DNA from: an uncultured Mycoplasmataceae bacterium
GTDB lineage: Bacteria > Bacillota_I > Bacilli_A > Mycoplasmatales > Mycoplasmoidaceae
Length of the DNA stretch: 5,355 nt
Direction of reading: 5' to 3'
Assembly (NCBI GenBank): GCA_947176435.1
Contig: CAMWQH010000054.1
Span: 1-5,355 of the forward strand
This document shows positions 1 through 5,355 of this stretch, one piece after another. A model generated the notes under the pieces. It was not told the DNA's origin, searched no databases, and saw only the letters and a list, made by a program, of their open reading frames with translations. Positions within the stretch are counted from its first letter, which is position 1, and each line of letters begins with the position of its first letter. The position numbers were made by a program, and so were the translations under genes.

Positions 1-6
1 TGTGTA

Positions 7-12
7 TATAAT
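7..12 (+). promoter_or_regulatory. Probable -10 box of the eno operon
   Basis: A perfect TATAAT hexamer lies 35 bases upstream of the eno start codon, preceded by TGTG. Transcription would begin near position 18-20 and give a leader of about 30 bases that includes the ribosome binding site. A -35 element would fall outside the window. Mycoplasma promoters often show only a recognisable -10 box, so this is plausible, but such hexamers are common by chance in AT-rich DNA. Confidence 0.5.
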
Positions 13-30
13 TATTTTTATTAATAAATT

Positions 31-35
31 AGGAG
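31..35 (+). promoter_or_regulatory. Ribosome binding site of eno
   Basis: AGGAG complements the 3' end of 16S rRNA. It lies 12 bases upstream of the ATG at 48, slightly longer than the usual 5-9 base spacing. No nearer in-frame start exists, so it supports the start at 48. Confidence 0.7.
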
Positions 36-47
36 AAAAATAAAAAT

Positions 48-1406
48 ATGTTCGGAAAGAAAATAAAAATTACTGAAGTAATTCCATATGAAGTTATCGA
101 CTCTCGTGGTTTTCCTACAGTTGCATGTATTGTAAAAACATCAACTGGTGGTGTAGGGAAAGCAATGGTACCTTCTGGCGCTTCTACTGGAGAAAGAGAA
201 GCTCTTGAATTAAGAGATGGAGATAAAAAACGTTTCAATGGTAAAGGTGTATTAAAAGCTGTTGAAAATGTAAAGAAGATTATTGCTCCAGCTGTTATTG
301 GTATGGATGTAACTAATCAAAGAGAAATTGATGAAGCAATGATTAAATTAGATGGTACTGAATTTAAAACAAATTTAGGTGCTAACGCTATCTTATCTGT
401 TTCATTAGCATGTGCCCATGCTGCTGCTAACTCTTTAGGTAAGCCTTTATACAGATACATCCGTGAAGATATCTTAAACTCAAATGATAATCTTTACAAG
501 ATGCCTGTTCCAATGTTAAACGTTATTAACGGTGGAGCGCACGCCGACAACACAATTGACTTTCAAGAATTTATGTTTATGCCAGTTGGTGCTACAAGCA
601 TTAAGAAAGCTGTGCAAATTGCTAGTGAATGTTTTCATGCACTACAAAGTATCTTAAAATCTCGTCACCAATCAACAGGTAAAGGAGACGAAGGTGGATT
701 TGCTCCTGATTTAGATAAAGCAGAAGATGCATTAGACTTAATGGTAGAAGCTATTAAAGCTGCTGGTTACCAACCGGGTGTTGATAAAGATGTTGCTATT
801 GCTTTAGACGTAGCTGCTTCTGAATTATATGACCCTGAAACTAAGACTTATGTATTCAAGAAAGCTTTAGCTGAAAACATTTTATCAAGTGATAAAGCTC
901 ACAAAACAACTGATCAAATGATTGATTACTTAGAAGAATTAACTAAGAAATACCCAATCATTTCAATCGAAGATGGTTTAAGTGAAAACGACTGAGAAGG
1001 TTTTGCTAAATTAATGGAACGTATTGGTAAACACGTTCAAATCGTTGGTGATGATCTATATTGTACTAACCCTAAGATTTGTTTCAAAGGGGTTGAAATG
1101 AAAGTTACAAACGCTGTTTTAATTAAATTAAACCAAATCGGTTCATTAACTGAAACTATGCAAACAATTAAGATTGCAAAAGATGCTAACTGATGTGCAG
1201 TTGTATCTCACCGTTCAGGTGAAACAGAAGACACAACAATTGCTGATTTAGCAGTTGCTATGGGAACTGGTCAAATTAAAACTGGTTCTATGTCAAGATC
1301 TGAAAGAATCTGTAAATATAACCGTTTAATTGAAATCGAAAACGAATTAGGTGTTCAAGCTTCATACGATGGTGTTAAAACATTTAAGAATATTTCTGTT
1401 AAGTAA
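48..1406 (+). CDS. eno: Enolase (phosphopyruvate hydratase)
   Basis: This is a cytosolic glycolytic enzyme that converts 2-phosphoglycerate to phosphoenolpyruvate with Mg2+. The product is 452 residues, within the usual 430-455. The N-terminal domain carries a DSRG motif (18-21) and the mobile catalytic loop PSGASTG (42-48). The barrel carries NGGAHADN with His165, QEF with Glu174, GDEGGFAP with the acid/base Glu215, metal ligands Asp254, Glu308 (SIEDG) and Asp335 (GDDL), the catalytic Lys360 within the signature LIKLNQIGSLTET, and SHRSGETED near 390. Two in-frame TGA codons at 993 and 1191 encode Trp316 and Trp382; read with the standard code the gene would look truncated after residue 315. 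Oddities are DSRGFPT in place of the usual DSRGNPT, and Lys rather than Val before GDEGG. It is the first gene of the apparent operon, and pfkA begins 2 bases after its TAA. Confidence 0.98.
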
Positions 1407-1408
1407 TA

Positions 1409-2431
1409 ATGAAAAAAACTAATAAATCTACAAAGAAAATAAAGAAGATTGCCATCTTGGCTTCAGGTGGTAACTCTCCTGGTATGAACAATGTAGTGAT
1501 TACATTGGTTAAAAAAGCCATAAGCCTTGGTATTACACCATACTTAATTTATGATGGTTACAAAGGTTTATTAGCTAAAAATTTTAGACAAGTTGACAAC
1601 GAAATGTTACGTTGAATTGAAAACTACAATTCACGCGGTAACATCTTTATTGGTTCAGCGCGTAGTACTGACTTCTATAAACCTGAAGTTAAAAAGATTG
1701 GGGTAAATATCTTAAAAGAAAAGAAAATTGATGTCTTATTCTGTATCGGTGGAGATGGTACATATAAAGGAGCCGCTGGTTTAGCTCACTTAGGTGCTAA
1801 AGTAATGGGATTACCCGGAACAATTGATAACGATATCTCTAGTAGTGAACAAACTATCGGTTTCTTCACTTGTTTAAATAGAATTGTTAATGTCTTAGAT
1901 GCATTAAGAGACTCATTTGATTCTCACTCAGGAATTTGTTTCTGTGAAGTTATGGGTAGAGGTTTTAGTGATCTTGCTATTTATGCAGGAGTAGCTGCAG
2001 ATGCTGAAGCTATTGTCACAAAAGATAATATTAAAACTAAAGAACAATTCTTAGAAATCGCTAATAAAGTAAAAGCTAATGGTAAACGTTCTTGTTTATT
2101 TGTAGTTACTGAAAGTTTATATGGTAAAGATGGTTTACCATCATTACAAGAAATTGCTAAATGAATGCAAGAAAAAACCGGACGTACTACAAGAGTTAAT
2201 GTTATCGGTCACGTACAACGTGGTGGTATCACCGATGCATGAGACCGGGCAAACGCTTCTTTAATGGCATGTCACGCTTTAGATTGTGTTGTTAAAGGAA
2301 ATGTTAACAGAGTAATCTCTGTAGTAAAAGGTCAAATTGTTGATATTGATATTGCAAAAGCAACAAAGATGCCTAGAAAGAAAAATAAAATGGATATTCT
2401 TAAAGAATATAAAGACTTGGCTTTAATGTAA
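1409..2431 (+). CDS. pfkA: ATP-dependent 6-phosphofructokinase
   Basis: This enzyme phosphorylates fructose 6-phosphate to fructose 1,6-bisphosphate, the committed step of glycolysis, in the cytosol. The product is 340 residues (family usually 320-340). Motifs in order are SGGNSPGMN (19-27), YDGYKG (48-53), GSAR with Arg85, GGDGT (114-118), PGTIDND with catalytic Asp140, EVMGR with Arg184, TES with Glu235, TRVNVIGHVQRGG with Arg262, His268 and Arg271, and a WDR motif at 278-280. Gly in GGDG and in PGT points to ATP rather than pyrophosphate as donor. By alignment to E. coli PfkA from memory, the substrate-binding Arg162 is Gly175, the loop Asp after GG is Asn22, and the allosteric Arg21 and Arg25 are Ile31 and Lys35. 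TGA at 1613, 2162 and 2240 encodes Trp69, Trp252 and Trp278. The ATG sits 2 bases after the eno stop without a clear Shine-Dalgarno site, so translation is probably coupled to eno. The start gives about 13 basic residues before the first beta strand. Confidence 0.96.
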
Positions 2432-2435
2432 TTTA

Positions 2436-2441
2436 TATAAT
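2436..2441 (+). promoter_or_regulatory. Possible internal -10 box before the small ORF
   Basis: A perfect TATAAT lies in the 20-base gap between pfkA and the small ORF, ending 10 bases before its ATG. Initiation at the normal distance would start RNA at about 2448-2450, only a few bases upstream of the ATG at 2452. The mRNA would be nearly leaderless, which fits the absence of a Shine-Dalgarno site here. No convincing -35 box is visible. Chance occurrence in AT-rich DNA is a real alternative. Confidence 0.35.
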
Positions 2442-2451
2442 TAATATATAC

Positions 2452-2703
2452 ATGAGAAAACATAAATACTCTAATTTAAAGCAAGAATCAAAAACATTTA
2501 GGACCGTTTTTTTACAAAAAGTAAAGCAAACAAAAACTAAAAAACTAGGTGTTAGACAACCTAAAATGCCTAGCTGATTTAAAAACTGATCAGATACTCA
2601 ATTTCAACCTTTAGTTGAAACTGTTAAACAACAAGGTAAGAAGATTGATTCACTTGATAAGAAATTAAATAGAGTTATTAAATTAAATAAGCTAAAAGCT
2701 TAA
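2452..2703 (+). CDS. Small very basic protein of unknown function inside the glycolytic operon
   Basis: I do not recognise a family. The 83-residue product is strongly basic, with lysine and arginine throughout and few acidic residues, mainly in the C-terminal part. It has no signal peptide or membrane segment. Residues 1-38 are basic and probably disordered, residues 39-52 hold a short Trp-containing stretch (MPSWFKNWSD), and residues 54-82 have heptad-like hydrophobic spacing that could form one amphipathic helix or coiled coil. Trp42 and Trp46 are encoded by TGA at 2575 and 2587, so a standard-code scan misses it. Support for a real gene comes from the tight spacing (20 bases after pfkA, 10 before pyk), codon use like its neighbours, and the pyk ribosome binding site abutting its stop. 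It lacks a Shine-Dalgarno site. The charge would suit RNA, ribosome or DNA binding, but that is only inference. Confidence 0.8.
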
Positions 2704-2707
2704 GGAG
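2703..2707 (+). promoter_or_regulatory. Ribosome binding site of pyk, overlapping the upstream stop codon
   Basis: AGGAG starts on the last base of the small ORF's TAA stop and ends 6 bases before the ATG at 2714. This fixes the pyk start and suggests that translation of the two genes is coupled. Confidence 0.85.
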
Positions 2708-2713
2708 AATAAA

Positions 2714-4216
2714 ATGGTAAGTTATTTTAAAAGAACAAAGATTATTGCAACCCTAGGTCCTGCAATTACTCAAAAATTATGAGATTTGGATATGTTAAAT
2801 GATCCAAAGAATGCTGCAAGTAAAAAACTTGCATACCAAACAATGGAAGAAATCATTAAGTCAGGGGTAAACTGTGTAAGACTTAATTTCTCTCACGGTT
2901 CTTATGAAGAACAATCTTTAAGAATTAAGATTGCTCGTGAAGTAGCTAACAAATTGAAAAAGAATATTTCAATTATGTTAGATACTAAAGGACCAGAAAT
3001 TCGTTTGGGTAAATTTAAAAAAGATACTCAAACAGTAGAAATGGGTTCTAAAGTAATCATTTATACTAAGAAGAACATTGTAGGAGATACTAAACAATTC
3101 TTTGCTACAGATTCTACTGGTAAATATAACATGGCAAACGACGTTAAAGTAGGGGGTATTATCTTAGTTAATGATGGTAAACTTCAACTAAAAATTGACA
3201 AAGTCAATGCTAAGCAAGGATTAATTTATGCTACAGCATTAAACTCTGGTGTTGTAGGAGAGAAAAAAAGAATTAACTTACCCGATACTATGTATACCAT
3301 GCCTTTTATGTCTGAAAAAGACAAAAAAGACGTTCAATTTGCTATTGACAATAATTTAGATTACATTGCCGCTAGTTTTGTTAACTCTAAAGAAAACGTT
3401 AACGAAATTAGAGCAATTTTAAAGAAAAATAAGAATAACCACATCCAAATAATCTCTAAGATTGAAACTACTCATGCTATTAAAAATATTGATGAAATCA
3501 TTAAAGCAAGTGATGGTATCATGGTTGCTCGTGGTGATCTAGCTCTTGAAATTCCTTATTATGATGTTCCTTACTGGGAAAAATACATGATTAGAAAATG
3601 TCGTTATGTAGGTAAACCAGTAATTGTTGCTACGCAAATGTTAGATTCATTAGAAAGAAACATCCAACCAACCCGTGCTGAAGTTACTGATGTATTTTTT
3701 GCAGTTGAACGTGGAGCAGATTCAACAATGTTATCAGGCGAATCAGCTCAAGGATTATTCCCAGTTCGTGCTGTAAGCACTATGGCTGCAATCGATGTTA
3801 AGTCTGAATTATTGTTTGACTATAACCGTGCTTTAACTTTCTATTTCCCTAAGGCTAAATTACCAATTAAAGCAAAGATTATCGCTCAAACAATTGCAAC
3901 TAAGTTATTACCTTATGGATCAGATGTTGCTCCAAGTTTCCCATACGAATTTGTAACTCTATTTACAAATGATGTAGATACTATTAGAGCAGTATCTAAT
4001 ATTAGACCAGCTGCTACTATAGTAGTAATTACTGATAAGAATGAATTACTAACAGCATTTGGTATTAACTATGCTATCCAAACATATTTTGTTAATAACT
4101 TAACAAAAGCTAAGAAAGACTATAACAATGTCTCTAAATTAGCAGTCAAAGGATTTAAATCAAATCCAGGAAAAACAATTGCTTTTATAGATAACAAATT
4201 TAAAGTTGTTAAGTAA
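2714..4216 (+). CDS. pyk: Pyruvate kinase
   Basis: This enzyme transfers phosphate from phosphoenolpyruvate to ADP, giving pyruvate and ATP, the final glycolytic step. It is cytosolic and usually a tetramer. The product is 500 residues, slightly longer than the usual 470-480 for short forms. The barrel starts with KTKIIATLGPA (8-19 region), then RLNFSHG with substrate-binding Arg56, Asn58 and Ser60, and LDTKGPEIR with Asp90 and Lys92. The B domain covers roughly 95-190. The pyruvate kinase signature IQIISKIETTHAI holds Lys249 and the Mg2+ ligand Glu251, followed by VARGDL with Asp275, ATQML with Thr307, PTRAEVTDV and MLSGES. The C-terminal effector domain (about 365-500) is recognisable (SNIRPAATIVVITD) but divergent. 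About 18 extra residues lie between the first strand and RLNFSHG compared with typical enzymes. Trp23 is TGA (2780) and Trp288 is TGG. The start was chosen from the ribosome binding site and because the next ATG (2786) would remove the first strand. Confidence 0.97.
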
Positions 4217-4218
4217 TT

Positions 4219-4258
4219 AAAAAAGTCCCTGGTGGTTAGCCCGGGATTTTTATTTTTA
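4219..4258. terminator. Bidirectional Rho-independent terminator
   Basis: The arms AAAAGTCCC (4221-4229) and GGGATTTT (4243-4250) pair, with one G-T wobble. They continue across a T/C mismatch into GG/CC around a loop of about 7 bases. On the plus strand the hairpin is followed by TTTTTATTTTT, and on the minus strand by six T (complement of 4219-4224). It begins 2 bases after the pyk stop and lies about 10 bases past the stop of the convergent TM2 gene, so it can end both transcription units. Confidence 0.88.
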
Positions 4259-4267
4259 TAAATAATA

Positions 4268-4711
4268 TTATTTGCTTCTAAATACTTTAATTTGTTCACC
4301 AGATTTGTTTCTTATTTTTCCGAACATAATTAAGAAGAAATCAACTATTTGTCAGATTTCTCCAGCCAATAAACATACACATCCAATAATCAAAGATACT
4401 AATGGAAAACCGCTAATAGCTCCAACACGAATCGTTGCAAGAGATGTTAATAAAACAATTAATATTGTTGGCAATCAAATGAACGTAAATATCAGTTGGA
4501 CAATTCCACTTTTAAGACCTAAATATAATCTGTGAGCTCCTAAGTGTCCAAGAAATAGTCATAAACAAATACTAACTATTCAGTTGTTACCATATTTAAA
4601 TTGTATTGATAAGTTATTACCATATTTTGATTGTATTGATTTGATATTATTTGATTTCAAAGATTCATCTTTTTCTAATTCTTTGATTTTTTCTTCTGTT
4701 ATTAATTTCAT
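4268..4711 (-). CDS. TM2-domain membrane protein with extended hydrophobic core
   Basis: The product is 147 residues and sits in the cell membrane; the biochemical role of bacterial TM2-domain proteins is unknown. The TM2 hallmark is clear: FLGHLGAHRLYLGLKSGIVQLIF (residues 53-75, matching the family pattern G-x-H-R-[FLY]-Y-L-G) and, later, GEIWQIVDFFLI (117-128) matching the W-x-[IVL]-D motif. About 41 residues separate these two halves, more than is usual, and the extra part (about 76-116) is hydrophobic, so there may be four membrane segments rather than two. Residues 1-43 form a charged cytoplasmic tail with a 10-residue tandem repeat at 25-44. The C-terminus is basic. All four tryptophans (44, 51, 79, 120) are TGA. 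A strong AAAAAAGGAG site lies 6 bases before the ATG, inside the end of the upstream gene, which ends 1 base away, so the two are surely co-transcribed. Confidence 0.9.
4583..4640 (-). repeat. Tandem 30-base in-frame duplication
   Basis: Positions 4583-4610 and 4613-4640 match at 25 of 28 bases with a period of exactly 30 bases. On the minus strand this encodes two 10-residue units, S-I-Q-S-K-Y-G-N-N-L and S-I-Q-F-K-Y-G-N-N-W, in the N-terminal tail of the TM2-domain protein just before the first membrane segment. The frame is kept, so it looks like a recent duplication that is tolerated or variable in copy number. Confidence 0.85.
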
Positions 4712-4712
4712 A

Positions 4713-5261
4713 TTATTCTCCTTTTTTAATTAATTTGTATTCTGAAAATATTTCATATTTTTTACCACATTTTATGTACTTTGATAATCCGATAGATGAT
4801 AAACCTAATAGAAATATAACAATACATAACATTAATGAATAGATAACCATAGAACTATTTTTTTGCTCATATACTCATAATGGTATTAAATTACCAGCAC
4901 ATCCAAAGCATACAATCACGAAACAAAATGTTACTCATGTAACTATTAGAATTCCGGTAGACAATTTAAAAATAGTAGCTAATTCTTTTTGTATCTTAAA
5001 ATACTTTATTGATTTTAATGTTTTTGCATAAAAGATAGAATAGCATATAGCTAATATAGATGTTGCACACCATCATATTTCTGTAATTGAATCTACACAT
5101 ACAATAAGTTTTTGATTCTCATATGTTAATCAATTAAGACTAAATAACAAAATATATAGTAATGAAAAAACAATTAATGCAATGCATGTACTTTTTGATG
5201 CACAATAGTTTCTATAAAATTTTAATTCATGAGAATAAACCGAACTTTCCCCATTACTCAT
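4713..5261 (-). CDS. Cysteine-rich four-segment membrane protein, family unknown
   Basis: I do not recognise a family. The 182-residue product has four hydrophobic stretches at about 26-44, 62-78, 99-121 and 138-158, consistent with an integral membrane protein having both ends on the same side. A basic loop (79-98, several Lys) between the second and third segments is probably cytoplasmic, as is the Lys-rich C-terminus (160-181). Ten cysteines (20, 26, 55, 65, 73, 113, 118, 121, 145, 165) are many for a mycoplasma protein, with a C-F-G-C cluster at 118-121. Trp44, 64, 109 and 129 are TGA; Trp65 is TGG. The start at 5261 is supported by AAGGAG ending 7 bases upstream; the in-frame ATG at 5254 would be 14 bases away. 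Its stop is 1 base before the TM2 gene, and its last codons contain that gene's ribosome binding site. It probably works with the TM2 protein, but no function can be assigned. Confidence 0.85.
4718..4722 (-). promoter_or_regulatory. Ribosome binding site of the TM2 gene
   Basis: AGGAG, part of a longer AAAAAAGGAG run, lies 6 bases before the ATG at 4711 and within the last codons (Lys-Gly-Glu) of the upstream gene. It decides the TM2 start and implies translational coupling of the pair. Confidence 0.85.
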
Positions 5262-5268
5262 AATAAAT

Positions 5269-5273
5269 CTCCT
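5269..5273 (-). promoter_or_regulatory. Ribosome binding site of the cysteine-rich membrane protein gene
   Basis: AGGAG, preceded by AA, lies 7 bases before the ATG at 5261. It is the reason for preferring that start over the in-frame ATG two codons further in (5254). Confidence 0.85.
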
Positions 5274-5285
5274 TTCTTAGTTGCT

Positions 5286-5291
5286 TGTATA
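5286..5291 (-). promoter_or_regulatory. Possible -10 box for the minus-strand membrane gene pair
   Basis: On the minus strand TATACA lies between the upstream terminator's T run and the ribosome binding site. It would start RNA about 10-15 bases before the AGGAG. There is only a 25-base gap between the terminator and the ATG region in which a promoter could end, and this is the best match. No clear -35 box is seen, and one would overlap the terminator hairpin. Confidence 0.3.
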
Positions 5292-5293
5292 AC

Positions 5294-5330
5294 AAAAAAA
5301 TCTACTAGTGTGAGTACACACCAATAGATT
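5294..5330 (-). terminator. Rho-independent terminator of an upstream minus-strand gene
   Basis: The arms at 5299-5312 and 5317-5330 pair over 14 positions, with two G-T wobbles, around a 4-base loop. On the minus strand the hairpin is followed by seven T (complement of 5294-5300). There is no T run on the other side, so it acts only leftward. It separates the membrane gene pair from whatever lies to the right of the window. Confidence 0.85.
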
Positions 5331-5355
5331 GATTCGCTGCTACTAACTTATTATC
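5305..5355 (-). CDS. Possible C-terminal tail of an upstream gene (partial)
   Basis: One minus-strand frame stays open from the window edge for 16 codons, ending D-N-K-L-V-A-A-N-Q-S-I-G-V-Y-S-H and a TAG stop at 5307-5305. The other two frames stop at once. The stop would lie inside the terminator hairpin, which is possible in compact genomes, but TAG differs from the TAA used by all other genes here. The fragment is too short to identify, and it may be non-coding leader to the terminator. Confidence 0.3.
   Translation of the reverse strand, partial: DNKLVAANQSIGVYSH

Noticed and set aside
29..238. Minus-strand open frame of 69 codons opposite the start of enolase
   Set aside because: It lies antisense to a certain gene, has no ribosome binding site and resembles no known protein; it is a shadow of the enolase coding sequence.
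993..995. Apparent truncation of enolase, and similar breaks in pfkA
   Set aside because: The TGA codons sit where tryptophan fits and the same frame continues with family motifs to a TAA, so these are Trp codons and not pseudogene mutations.
2786..2788. Alternative pyk start at the ATG of residue 25
   Set aside because: It would remove the KTKIIATLGPA strand, and the strong AGGAG is correctly spaced only for the ATG at 2714.
4272..4535. Plus-strand open frame of 87 codons after the pyk terminator
   Set aside because: It is antisense to the TM2-domain gene, which has clear family motifs and a strong ribosome binding site; the plus frame has neither.
5299..5330. Inverted repeat at the right edge as the end of an insertion sequence or an attachment site
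   Set aside because: The arms are close together with a 4-base loop and are followed by seven T on the minus strand, which is the form of a terminator; no transposase or integrase is present.
1..5355. tRNA, rRNA, CRISPR arrays, riboswitches and mobile elements
   Set aside because: Nearly all sequence is accounted for by the six genes and two terminators; the remaining gaps are too short, and I saw no cloverleaf, spaced direct repeats or transposase motifs.

Overview
The window comes from a wall-less bacterium of the class Mollicutes, most likely Mycoplasma in the broad sense. The main reason is that UGA is read as tryptophan. Enolase, phosphofructokinase, the small ORF and pyruvate kinase are each interrupted by in-frame TGA codons, and at the sites where the family can be checked (for example enolase residues 316 and 382) the reading frame and homology continue straight through. 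Across all six genes I count 16 TGA and only 2 TGG tryptophan codons. AT-rich sequence, short leaders and very tight gene packing fit the same assignment. I could not identify the species from the sequence alone.

Plus strand, 1-4216: four tightly packed genes form an apparent glycolytic operon. They are enolase (eno, 48-1406), ATP-type 6-phosphofructokinase (pfkA, 1409-2431), a small very basic protein of unknown function (2452-2703) and pyruvate kinase (pyk, 2714-4216). Gaps are 2, 20 and 10 bases. A TATAAT box at the left edge probably drives the operon, and a second TATAAT box just upstream of the small ORF could give an internal, almost leaderless transcript of the small ORF and pyk. The three enzymes act at the committed step (fructose 6-phosphate to fructose 1,6-bisphosphate) and at the last two steps (2-phosphoglycerate to PEP to pyruvate). 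The last step yields ATP by substrate-level phosphorylation, the main energy source of fermentative mycoplasmas.

Middle, 4217-4267: a GC-rich hairpin flanked by A and T tracts looks like a bidirectional Rho-independent terminator between two converging transcription units.

Minus strand, 4268-5261: two overlappingly organised membrane protein genes, reading right to left. The first encodes a cysteine-rich protein with four predicted membrane segments and no recognised family. The second, one base downstream, encodes a TM2-domain protein with a tandem 10-residue repeat in its N-terminal tail and extra hydrophobic sequence inserted into the TM2 fold. Both have strong Shine-Dalgarno sites.

Right edge, 5262-5355: a perfect-arm hairpin followed by seven T residues terminates an upstream minus-strand unit that lies mostly outside the window. 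An open frame of 16 codons running into it may be the tail of that gene.

The most interesting points are the substitutions at substrate- and effector-binding positions of PfkA, the uncharacterised basic ORF placed inside the glycolytic operon, and the TM2/cysteine-rich membrane pair.
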